This document shows, one piece after another, positions 24,837 through 33,074 of a stretch of 40,645 nt of DNA (its first letter is position 1; each line of letters starts with the position of its first letter). A program made the position numbers and the translations under genes. The stretch is taken from the NCBI GenBank assembly GCA_021604105.1, contig BQIW01000038.1, positions 1 to 40,645 of the forward strand. Reading direction: 5' to 3'. The notes under the pieces were generated by a model. It searched no databases, was not told the origin of the DNA, and saw nothing but the letters and a program-made list of their open reading frames with translations. The stretch is from Nitrospirales bacterium. Its GTDB lineage: Bacteria > Nitrospirota > Nitrospiria > Nitrospirales > UBA8639.

Positions 24837-26513
24837 ATGCCATTACCTATTAAAAAATTACTGGTTGGGTTGGTGGTGATGGGATTGGTCCTGATTGACT
24901 CCGGCTGTGCCGTCATGCCCACTCCACTCAGTCAGGACGAAATTCAACAACGGGTCCAAGAAGATTTGGCTCAACTCACGCAATATCAGGAACCGGTGGC
25001 TCGTCCCATTACGCTCTTTGAGGCGATGGCGCGGGCGTTGAAATATAATTTGGAAACGCGGGTGCAGGGATTAAAGGAAATGGTCACGCATCGCCAATTG
25101 GATCTGGCGCATTACGATATGCTGCCGAAAGTGGTGGCTGATGCGGCCTATAATGGGCGCAGCAACTTTGCGGGAGCGAGCAGCCGGTCGTTAGAAACAG
25201 GCCAACAATCCCTCGTGTCCTCCACGTCTTCTGAGAAGAATATTTACACGGCCAATTTAGCCCTAAGCTGGGATGTGCTGGATTTCGGGCTGTCCTATGT
25301 CCGCGCGGAGCAAGCGGCTAACGACGTGCTCATTGCCGAAGAAGATAAACGTCGCATTGCCAATCGCGTTATTCAGGATGTCCGTTCAGCCTTTTGGAAG
25401 GCCGTGGGAGCGGAACGGGCGTTGGGACGTCTGGCGTTTCTTCAGGATTGGGTGACGCAAGCGCTGGGTGAGGTCCATCTGATTCGGGAGCGGGGATTGG
25501 CGGATCCACTCACTTCACTACAATATGAACGGGAACTCCTGAGCGCGCAACGGGAAATTCAACAACTGTATCAGGAATTATCCCTATCCAGAATTCACCT
25601 CGCCGAGCTTATGAACCTGGATCCCGGTGAACCCTATGAATTGGCGGTGCCGGAACATCCGCCCCTCGTGTCGAAGGTCTCTGAGAAGCTGGAAGATTTG
25701 GAATTCCGGGCACTCATGAATCGTCCGGAACTGCGAAAGGTCGACTACCAAAAACGCATTAACGCCAAAGAAACCAAAGCCGCCATCCTGGAATTGCTTC
25801 CCAATCTTAATGTGTATATGGGGGGCAATTACGATAGCAACAATTTTCTGTTTCATAATAATTGGCTGAATTACGGAGCCAAAGTTAGTTGGAATCTATT
25901 GAATGTGTTCCGGCATCCCGTCCGCTTGCAGGTCATTGACGCCCAGGAAAAGGTGTTAGACATGCAAAGCCTGGCGTTGACGATGGCACTGATGAGTCAG
26001 GTCCATGTGTCGGTGGCGCAATATCATGCGGCCATGAAGGATGTGGCCACGGGGAAGCGCTATCTCGAGACTCAAATGGCCATTGCCGATCAGGTTCAAC
26101 GTGCCTGGTCCCTGAACCGGCTCAGTGAGCATCTGGTCATCCGGGAAAAAATGCAAGGGCTTGTAGCCGAATTACGGTATGAATCCTCACTAGCCAAATT
26201 GGAAATGGCCTATGCCAATGTGTTAGCCGCGATTGGAGAAGACCCCTTCCCCACGGACATCACTGGAGACGGTGTCGAAGAATTGGCCGTAGCCTTGCAA
26301 GAGCGTTGGGAATGGCTTGAACGCCCCGAGGTCTTCGCGCAGGTTCATCCAACTGACGCTCAAACTCAATCGCCAACAACTCAATCCCAAGGGGCCGAGT
26401 CTCAACCCCAGGATACTGTCCGGGAATCCCAAGAGGCTGTCGGGCAATTCGAAGAAGCTGGCGCACAACCCCAAGAGACAACTACTCAAACCCAAGAGAG
26501 AGCTAATCCATGA
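24837..26513 (+). CDS. TolC-like outer-membrane efflux/secretion lipoprotein
   Basis: ATG at 24837 gives a compact lipoprotein signal peptide (MPLPIKKLLVGLVVMGLVL, then IDSGC with the acylated Cys at residue 24); in-frame starts at 24807 (TTG) and 24819 are possible. The 558-residue protein has the duplicated outer-membrane efflux (OEP) pattern. The first repeat starts TLFEAMARALKYNLE and includes the long helical segments around ALSWDVLDFGLSYVRA; the second includes ELLPNLNVYMGGNYDSN and VSWNLLNVF. It should form the trimeric beta-barrel and periplasmic tunnel of a tripartite exporter. The C-terminal 60 residues are an unusual Gln/Thr/Glu-rich tail with repeated SQ, TQ and PQ pairs. The stop overlaps the HlyD gene start (ATGA). 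Confidence 0.9.
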   Translation: MPLPIKKLLVGLVVMGLVLIDSGCAVMPTPLSQDEIQQRVQEDLAQLTQYQEPVARPITLFEAMARALKYNLETRVQGLKEMVTHRQLDLAHYDMLPKVVADAAYNGRSNFAGASSRSLETGQQSLVSSTSSEKNIYTANLALSWDVLDFGLSYVRAEQAANDVLIAEEDKRRIANRVIQDVRSAFWKAVGAERALGRLAFLQDWVTQALGEVHLIRERGLADPLTSLQYERELLSAQREIQQLYQELSLSRIHLAELMNLDPGEPYELAVPEHPPLVSKVSEKLEDLEFRALMNRPELRKVDYQKRINAKETKAAILELLPNLNVYMGGNYDSNNFLFHNNWLNYGAKVSWNLLNVFRHPVRLQVIDAQEKVLDMQSLALTMALMSQVHVSVAQYHAAMKDVATGKRYLETQMAIADQVQRAWSLNRLSEHLVIREKMQGLVAELRYESSLAKLEMAYANVLAAIGEDPFPTDITGDGVEELAVALQERWEWLERPEVFAQVHPTDAQTQSPTTQSQGAESQPQDTVRESQEAVGQFEEAGAQPQETTTQTQERANP

Positions 26514-27367
26514 TACATCGACACTCTAGCACTATTCTGTGTTTCGTTCTGAGTTTGATCCTGCTGCCTTCAGGCCTCAGTCTGGCAAAAGGCGTGGGAC
26601 GCAGCAGTGTGCCCTCATCGGATCTTCAAACAATTCGGGGCATTGTGAAGCCGGTCGTTGAAGCAGTGCTGGCCAGTGAAATCCAGGCGTTAGTGAAGCG
26701 GATGCCGTTTCGAGACGGGGATGCATTTAAAAAGGGAGACCTCCTGGTTGAATTTGAATGTGCCAAATACCGCGCGGAATTGTCAGCTGCTCAAGCTGAT
26801 TTGGAAGCGCGGCAAAAAACCGTCATCAATAACGAAGAGCTTGCCGCGCTCCACGGGATTGGCCGTTTGGAGGTGGACATTTCTCAGGCCGAATTAAAAA
26901 AGGCTCAGGCGGTTCTCAAGCGAGCACAAGTGATGGTCCAAGGCTGCCGGATTGCTGCCCCTTTTGCCGGACAGGTTGTGAAGACCTTGGTGCATCCCTA
27001 TGAAAGCGTGAATCCGTATGATGATCTGGTGAGTATTGTCAGTAACCAGGATCTGGATATCGAATTGATTCTCCCGTCCACCTCCCTACGGTGGATCACC
27101 AAGAACCAGGCATTTGTATTTAGCCTCGATGAGACTCAAGAGGCCTATCCGGCGGAAGTGGTGGAAATTGGGGCTCGTGTGGATCCCGTGAGTCAAACCA
27201 TTCGGGTCTTCGGCCGGTTCCACAAACATCCCGCGGGTGTCCTCGCCGGCATGAGTGGAAGTGCCAAATTTCCGGAAGGCACATTTCCCACCCAATCAAC
27301 CGTCAAGCAAAAGACGAAACCTTCAGCCTCACCGGCCTCCTCGATAAATCAGACGGTCAAACACTAA
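26510..27367 (+). CDS. HlyD-like periplasmic adaptor protein
   Basis: The 285-residue protein starts within the end of the TolC-like gene (4-base overlap). It has an N-terminal signal sequence (about 8-27), the first half of a biotinyl-lipoyl domain (ALVKRMPFRDGDAFKKGDLL) and a short helical hairpin (about 85-145, AELKKAQAVLKRAQVM). The second lipoyl half (CRIAAPFAGQVVKTLVHPYESV) and a beta-barrel domain ending near GMSGSAKF follow. The C-terminal tail is Ser/Thr/Pro/Lys-rich. Adaptors of this type bridge the inner-membrane part and the TolC tunnel. It seems to lack a TM anchor beyond the signal peptide, so it is probably a soluble or signal-anchored periplasmic subunit. Confidence 0.88.
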   Translation: MIHRHSSTILCFVLSLILLPSGLSLAKGVGRSSVPSSDLQTIRGIVKPVVEAVLASEIQALVKRMPFRDGDAFKKGDLLVEFECAKYRAELSAAQADLEARQKTVINNEELAALHGIGRLEVDISQAELKKAQAVLKRAQVMVQGCRIAAPFAGQVVKTLVHPYESVNPYDDLVSIVSNQDLDIELILPSTSLRWITKNQAFVFSLDETQEAYPAEVVEIGARVDPVSQTIRVFGRFHKHPAGVLAGMSGSAKFPEGTFPTQSTVKQKTKPSASPASSINQTVKH

Positions 27368-27417
27368 CGCCTTCCGGACAAAGTTTTCGGTTAATTCAAA
27401 GGAGGAAAACGAGAGAG

Positions 27418-28860
27418 GTGCAGACAGAAATCCCGACCGAATCCTCTTCGCAAGTGCGGGGGAATGAATTCAGGTCCTTCTCCGGTCAGCCCGGCGGACC
27501 TTCCATCGTTCTCAAGGGCAAATCCGAACATGATTCAAGTATTTTCCTTGCTCTCCTCCAGATGGAAAGTCAGGTTCGTAAGGCGCAAACGGTCAAAGAA
27601 CTTTGTTTTCTTCTAGTCAATGAGGCTCGTCGTCTCGTTGACTTTCGACAGGGGTGTATTCTTTCCATCACGCCGAAAAGACGAGTGCGGGGCAGAGTGG
27701 AAGCGGTGTCCAGCGTGGCCGTGGTTAACCGCAATGCACCGATGATCAACTGGGTTGAACATGTCATTTCGGAATTATGGGATCACGGCAGCCTCCGGAC
27801 TGCCGGTACTCTGTCGGCAACAAATTGTTCCACAGATCTTCAGCGTGATTGGAAGTCTTTCGCGTTTCCTCATGTCTTGTGGTGTCCATTGATTACTACG
27901 GATCAGCAGGTGATTGGCGGCCTATGGTTGACCAGGGAGATACCCTGGCAAGATGGGGAAATGGAATTGATGCGGCGGTTTGCCGAAACGGTGGCTCATG
28001 CCTGGCAGGCGCTCGAAGGCACAAAACGGAAAGTGAAAAACTGGAAGGTTCTCCAGCACTGGATATGGGGAGTTCTTGTCGTGATGATGGCTGCCATGTG
28101 GCTGCCCGTACGGTTGTCTACGCTGGCTCCGGTTGAAGTGATCCCGCGGGATCCATCGGTGGTAACGGCACCACTGGATGGGGTGCTTGGAGAAATCCTT
28201 GTCAACCCGAATACTCTTGTTCGAAAAGGGCAAACGCTCTTTCGCTATGAGGACACCACGTTCCGGAATCAATTTGAAGTGGCGGAAAAGAATCTGTCTG
28301 TGACCTGGATGGAGTATCGCAAAGTGTCGCAGGGGGCATTTGTCGACCATGAGACCGGTGCGGGTATGCCTGTGCAGGCCTCAGAAGTCCGGCTCAAAGA
28401 AGCTGAACGGGATTACGCCTGGGACATGTTACAGCAAGTAGAGGTAAACGCTTCCCGAGGGGGCATTGTGATTTTTACGGATAAATCCGAATGGATCGGC
28501 AAGCCGGTGCTGGTGGGCGAACGTATTATGGAAGTGGCCGATCCTCGGGAATTTGAATTGAAAATCGATCTACCGGTGGAAGACGCTATCGTGTTACGGG
28601 AAGGCGCTGAGATTGAGGTGTTTTTGAATGCCAATCCTTTACGAGCCATTCCTGCTCAATTAACACATGCCAGTTATCATGCGAGTATTCTCCCGACCAA
28701 TGTCCTGGCCTATCGGGTGGAAGCCGAGTTCACGGATCCCCCTGAGGATATTCGAATCGGTTGGCAAGGCACCGCCAAAATCTATGGAGAACCGGTCACC
28801 CTCTTTTTCTATCTCTTTCGGCGACCACTCGGAGTCCTTCGACAAACGGTCGGTTTCTAA
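27418..28860 (+). CDS. GAF-TM-HlyD fusion protein (membrane adaptor)
   Basis: A GTG start at 27418 follows AAAGGAGG at a rather long 12-base spacing. The 480-residue product has a cytoplasmic GAF-like domain (about 45-200; it includes LLVNEARRLVDFRQGCIL, WCPLITTDQQVIGGLWL and FAETVAHAWQAL). One TM helix (about 214-232) follows, then a periplasmic HlyD region with lipoyl halves around APLDGVLGEILVNPNTLVRKG and GGIVIFTDKSEWIGKPV, and a barrel domain. This couples a small-molecule or regulatory GAF domain inside the cell to the exporter outside. The stop overlaps the next start (TAATG). Similar GAF-HlyD proteins usually sit beside M50-HlyD genes; the mechanism is unknown to me. Confidence 0.85.
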   Translation: MQTEIPTESSSQVRGNEFRSFSGQPGGPSIVLKGKSEHDSSIFLALLQMESQVRKAQTVKELCFLLVNEARRLVDFRQGCILSITPKRRVRGRVEAVSSVAVVNRNAPMINWVEHVISELWDHGSLRTAGTLSATNCSTDLQRDWKSFAFPHVLWCPLITTDQQVIGGLWLTREIPWQDGEMELMRRFAETVAHAWQALEGTKRKVKNWKVLQHWIWGVLVVMMAAMWLPVRLSTLAPVEVIPRDPSVVTAPLDGVLGEILVNPNTLVRKGQTLFRYEDTTFRNQFEVAEKNLSVTWMEYRKVSQGAFVDHETGAGMPVQASEVRLKEAERDYAWDMLQQVEVNASRGGIVIFTDKSEWIGKPVLVGERIMEVADPREFELKIDLPVEDAIVLREGAEIEVFLNANPLRAIPAQLTHASYHASILPTNVLAYRVEAEFTDPPEDIRIGWQGTAKIYGEPVTLFFYLFRRPLGVLRQTVGF

Positions 28861-30989
28861 TGGGTCAGCCAAAGCCTCAAGAAAACTTTCCCCTTCCACC
28901 GTTGCGGGATGATCTTCAGATCCTGTCCGGTACTCCGACGCCTGATGGCGTCCCCACGTGGACGATCGTGGACATGGTTCGAAATCAATTTTTCCAAATT
29001 GAATGGTCCGCGTTCCAACTGCTTTCACATTGGGAAGCGGGAACTGTCGGGGGCTTGGTGGATCTGGTTACCCGAACCACCACGGCCACGGTCTCAACCG
29101 GTGAAGTGATGGAGTTGGTCCAGTTTCTCTATCGGAATAATTTAACACGGGATTCGTTAGTCGGTGGAAGTCAGGGGTTCTTAGGGCAGGCCGAAGAGGC
29201 GAAACAACATTTTCTGCTGAGAGTGCTCCACAACTATTTATTTTTCAGAATTCCCTTATGCAATCCGGACCGGTTCTTACGAACAACGCTTCCATTCGTC
29301 ACTCCGCTGTTTAGTGGATGGGCCTTATGTTGTGTGGTCATCCTGGGAGTGATCGGGTGTATGGGAGTCGTTCGGCAGTGGGAATCGTTTGCCAATGTCT
29401 TTTTGTATTTTTTTACGTTTCAAGGGATGACCGGTTATATCATCGGGTTGGTGGCCATTAAGATATTGCATGAACTTGGGCATGCCTATACCGCCGTTCG
29501 ATACGGGTGCCGGGTACCCACGATGGGCCTCGGGTTCCTCATTATGGTGCCTGTCCTCTATACCGACACGACCGATTCCTGGCGGCTCACCGTCCGGAAG
29601 CAACGTGCGGCCATTGCTGCTGCGGGAATGGTAGTTGAGCTCAGTGTGGCGATGCTCGCGACCTTTTTTTGGAACTTCTGGCCTGATGGTATTGTTAAAA
29701 GCATGCTTTTTGTGTTGGCGACCACCAGTTGGGTGACCGGGCTGCTGATCAATTTGAATCCGCTGCTCCGGTTTGACGGGTACTACGTCTTGTCCGATTG
29801 GCTGGGTGTCCCGAACTTACAATCACGGGCCTTCGGGTTTGGCCGGTGGAAATTACGGGAATGGTTATTTGCCTGGGGAGATGCTCCTCCGGAACACATG
29901 CCTCCGCACCGGCAAACTGTGTTGATCCTCTATGCGTGGGCGGTGTGGGTTTACCGGGCCGTCGTGTTTTTAGGAATTGCTGTCCTGGTATATTACTTTT
30001 TTTTTAAGGTTCTGGGCGTCATCCTCTTTTTCGTGGAAGTAGGCTGGTTTCTGGCATGGCCGGTCTATGAGGAACTGCAGGTCTGGTGGATCCGTCGGGC
30101 GGCTGTGACCAAATCCTGGCGAGGGCGGGGCGTCGGCGTCTTGCTGATGGGGTGTCTGCTGATGAGTATGATGCCCTTGGATACGACGGTAGAGGTTCCG
30201 GCGATAATTGAGGCTCCGGAACGCACGACATTGTACCCTTCGGTTTCAGCAATGGTGGTGGAGGTGTTGGTTGATGAGGGTGACCGGGTTGAACAAGGCC
30301 AGACGCTTTTGATTTTACAGTCGCCACAGGTCAATCATCAGATTGACATGGTCGGGCATCGCATTGCGGCGCTAGAGTTTCGCATGGGACGAGAAATCGC
30401 TTTTCAGGATGATCGGGATGATCATCTGGTGATTCGAGAGACGCTGGAGAGGGAACAAAAGGCACTGTCGGGCCTGCTTACACTCCGAGATCAATTGACC
30501 CTGCATGCTCCGTTCTCCGGAGTGGTCACTGATCTGGCGTCTTCACTTCATCCAGGGCTGTGGGTCAATAGCGATATGGCGATGGGCCAGGTGATTGGTG
30601 AACATCCATCCGTAATGCTGGCCCTGGCCACGGAAAAAGAAAAGACCCGGCTCTCGGTGGGAAATGAAGGATGGTTTTATCCGGACGACCCCACCCGGCC
30701 TCCCAGACAGGGGCGGCTTAGGGACCTTCGTCATGTGGACGAATCGGAAATGGCATTACCGTACTTAGCCTCCACCTATTCCGGAGGCGTTCCCGTGCGC
30801 CAGGATGCGCAGGGCAGATTGATTCCCGAGCATTCCGTATACCGGGTGGAACTGGATGTGACGGACAAGGATCCATCCTGGAATCAGGTGGTGCGAGGGG
30901 TGGTCCATGTGAAGGGCAGTGGCCAAAGTGTGATGGGGCATCTTTGGGCACGTGTGGCTTCCATTCTCATTCGGGAAACCGGAGCCTAA
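28860..30989 (+). CDS. Polytopic M50 (site-2-protease-like) metallopeptidase fused to a HlyD-like domain
   Basis: The real start is the ATG at 28860, overlapping the upstream stop; a longer in-frame extension to 28761 overlaps the previous gene and is rejected. The 709-residue protein has a soluble N-terminal part (about 1-130) that resembles a PqqD-like winged-helix domain (QFFQIEWSAFQLLSHWE). A membrane M50 core follows, with the zinc motif HELGH (204-208) and the second motif NPLLRFDGYY (300-309) with the third metal ligand Asp. More TM helices reach about residue 440, and a C-terminal periplasmic HlyD/lipoyl domain (about 445-700) follows. All metal-binding residues are kept, so it could cleave substrates in the membrane. 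In this operon it stands where an ABC or RND transporter would be expected. Confidence 0.9.
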   Translation: MGQPKPQENFPLPPLRDDLQILSGTPTPDGVPTWTIVDMVRNQFFQIEWSAFQLLSHWEAGTVGGLVDLVTRTTTATVSTGEVMELVQFLYRNNLTRDSLVGGSQGFLGQAEEAKQHFLLRVLHNYLFFRIPLCNPDRFLRTTLPFVTPLFSGWALCCVVILGVIGCMGVVRQWESFANVFLYFFTFQGMTGYIIGLVAIKILHELGHAYTAVRYGCRVPTMGLGFLIMVPVLYTDTTDSWRLTVRKQRAAIAAAGMVVELSVAMLATFFWNFWPDGIVKSMLFVLATTSWVTGLLINLNPLLRFDGYYVLSDWLGVPNLQSRAFGFGRWKLREWLFAWGDAPPEHMPPHRQTVLILYAWAVWVYRAVVFLGIAVLVYYFFFKVLGVILFFVEVGWFLAWPVYEELQVWWIRRAAVTKSWRGRGVGVLLMGCLLMSMMPLDTTVEVPAIIEAPERTTLYPSVSAMVVEVLVDEGDRVEQGQTLLILQSPQVNHQIDMVGHRIAALEFRMGREIAFQDDRDDHLVIRETLEREQKALSGLLTLRDQLTLHAPFSGVVTDLASSLHPGLWVNSDMAMGQVIGEHPSVMLALATEKEKTRLSVGNEGWFYPDDPTRPPRQGRLRDLRHVDESEMALPYLASTYSGGVPVRQDAQGRLIPEHSVYRVELDVTDKDPSWNQVVRGVVHVKGSGQSVMGHLWARVASILIRETGA

Positions 30990-31399
30990 TTCTTTAGAAG
31001 GAAAAGTGGGGATAGGGACATGTGCTGCGTGAGCGGGATTGTCTAGGATGAGATAGCGGACGAGCACAATCGTATAGAGACTCCTCGAAGGTGAGTCCTG
31101 TGCTTAATGGCTGTTCGTGTGGTTTCAAGCGCAAATGGTTGGTTGGGGTGAGAAACCAGATCGTTTAAGATTGTGATATCTGAGGTGGCAGTTTAAACGG
31201 TAATCCGCAAATCAGACTTGCCAAGAGAATCCGCCAGGTCCCCGGGTTTTAGCTTTTTATTGCTCCCGAATTTTTTTGGAAGGATTTTGTGTTTATTGCC
31301 GGTCAACATGGCAACAGATACCCGGGTCCTTTTATTCTTTTCATTATTAGAGGGTATGGATATCTGTAAACTGTAATTTTGGAGATAGGCTCCATGAGT
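30990..31399. other. Intergenic stretch after the exporter operon
   Basis: No gene is seen. A terminator-like element lies at 31243-31277: CGGG (31243-31246) and CCCG (31265-31268) with an inner AGC/GCT pair, followed by AATTTTTTT. It is a weak stem, but the position fits the end of the exporter operon. Confidence 0.35.
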
Positions 31400-31743
31400 T
31401 CAACCGGCATTGCCACACTCATTGGGATTTTCTTCGCTGGTATCTGAATCCCCAACGTTTTATGTGGCCGTCGAATCAGCCGTAACGCTACGTGCTCTAA
31501 TGCCTCTTGTGGGTACCGAGCCGGATCCGTCCCCTTGGGGAAATACTGAGGGTGGCCATATGGGTGTTCTTCGATTCCGACAGGCAATCCTCTTCTCAGT
31601 GCCCCAGAATTCCCCAATTATAAATAGCCGCCGACCGTGCCCTCTTTCCATTGTTCCCCAACCGTGGCTTTCTGCGCCGCTGACAATTCGCGACGGTCTA
31701 AATGGCCCTACGCAACACCCTCCATGGCAACAAGTTTCGACAT
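31400..31743 (-). pseudogene. Decayed IS30-family transposase remnant
   Basis: A conceptual translation on the minus strand has two diagnostic parts in one short stretch. From 31743 an N-terminal piece (MSKLVAMEGVA, stop, then RRELSAAQKATVGEQWKEG) resembles the start of IS30-type transposases. A C-terminal piece (QYFPKGTDPARYPQEALEH, then ALRLIRRPHKTLGIQIPAKK) matches the typical QYFPKGTDLS...ALRLNxRPRKTLGFETPA end of IS30 enzymes. The catalytic middle is missing. There is an internal stop, and a one-base deletion just before the ancestral TGA (near 31400). No terminal inverted repeats or target duplication were recognised. It is inactive. Confidence 0.7.
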
Positions 31744-31911
31744 GGTGTGGCATTCATCCATTGAACTCAAGCCATGAGGTAGGGAGTCTTTTGGTACATG
31801 ACGGACAAACAAGTTATTGTGGGCATAGGATATTGCCTCATTGTATGGATGATGAATCCCTATAGTTGTGTTTCTTATTTGTTCCCTTCTGTCATGCCGC
31901 TCTACTCGCTT
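31744..31911. other. Short non-coding stretch next to the IS30 remnant
   Basis: Nothing coding is supported here. The sequence may contain further unrecognisable IS30 remains. It lies just beyond the 3' end of the HDOD gene. Confidence 0.3.
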
Positions 31912-32778
31912 TTATCCTGTTGCTACGGGTTGGTGGGCTTCTTTCATGAGGTCTAACATGCCGGAGAGTTGCTTTTCCGCCTCTATCATACATTCTTTGA
32001 GCCCGTCCTCATCCAAGCCTGTTAATTTCCACGATTCAGGAGCTACCAGATGTTGCCACTGTGCATGCCCATTTGGTGTCTGGAATCCTTCGGTGAGTGC
32101 GCTGGCCATATTGAGGAGTGCCGCTTCAAATCCGTGATCGTTGGTACAGGACGGTTTGTTCTGATACCGAATGGCGATCCCGAAATTTTTGGGTAGCTGC
32201 CATTCTTCAATGAGTGTTTGCCCCACTTCGGTAAAATCGAACCCCAACATCCGTTGTTCTAAGATATGGATGGGAGTTCCAGTATTGGCGGATTCTCGTA
32301 ACACCTGTTCTGATGGTTCGGGTAGTTGCTCATAAAGGAGGAGGTGTCCGATATCTCTCAACAGGCCCTCCACAAACATCCGTTCACTGTCCACTAGAAA
32401 ACATTTTCTTGCTAATTCCCGTGCGACCAGTCCGCTAAAGAAACTGTTGGACCAATACACGCTCATACTCATCACGTGTTGGTTGAGGCCTGCGAAGGTT
32501 TTGGTAACCGAGATGGCGAGCGTCAAATCATGGAGGGGTTGCATGCCGAGGATTCCGACAGCTCGAGAAATGGTCTCGACCTTTCGGGGCATTGCGTAAA
32601 ATGCGCTATTCACTAATTTGAGGACGGCGATGGTCATGCCAGGATCAATGCTGATCGCTCTGGACAAATCCGCCATGGTGGACTCAGGATTATCGATAAC
32701 CTTTTTGACTTGCAGATAGACTTCGGGAAGCGTAAAGAGCTTGGTGCAATTTTTTACCAGTTCCTCTGCTGTTAGCAT
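31912..32778 (-). CDS. HDOD domain protein
   Basis: I chose ATG at 32778 because GAAGGG lies 6 bases upstream; in-frame starts at 32784 and 32811 are less well placed. The 288-residue product is essentially one HDOD domain (about 8-215). It includes LFTLPEVYLQVKKVIDNPES, the DPGMTIAVLKLVNSAFYAMP helix and the SVTKTFAG segment, but the HD metal-binding pairs are not complete: the GLLRDIGHLLLYEQ segment has RDIGH where active HD phosphohydrolases have HDIG. HDOD proteins are usually non-enzymatic signalling scaffolds. It is not next to a receiver or GGDEF gene. Confidence 0.85.
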   Translation of the reverse strand: MLTAEELVKNCTKLFTLPEVYLQVKKVIDNPESTMADLSRAISIDPGMTIAVLKLVNSAFYAMPRKVETISRAVGILGMQPLHDLTLAISVTKTFAGLNQHVMSMSVYWSNSFFSGLVARELARKCFLVDSERMFVEGLLRDIGHLLLYEQLPEPSEQVLRESANTGTPIHILEQRMLGFDFTEVGQTLIEEWQLPKNFGIAIRYQNKPSCTNDHGFEAALLNMASALTEGFQTPNGHAQWQHLVAPESWKLTGLDEDGLKECMIEAEKQLSGMLDLMKEAHQPVATG

Positions 32779-33074
32779 GGTCATCCCTTCTGGTGCAGCT
32801 CTGGTGTGCAATGGCCTATACGTTGACCTTTTCTTATAGTTCTCGGATATTTCCTTGTGTTACTTAACGTGAAGCTCCTCCCAGCAAGCTGAGGGTATTC
32901 TGCGCTGTTTTTATGAATCTTTTTCCGTTTCAGGTTGGCTATTTGGCCACGTAACCGGGGTGGTTGGTTCCCAAACGGTTGGTTTGGGGAGCATGAAGGA
33001 GAGAGCATGGCCCTGTTCTGTCAGATCAGGTTGCGGTCATGCAAGTGAAGGAACGAGGCAGGAAAGAGGAACGA

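Noticed and set aside
31410-31865. 151-codon plus-strand frame
   Set aside because: It lies antisense to the IS30 remnant, and its composition is not protein-like.
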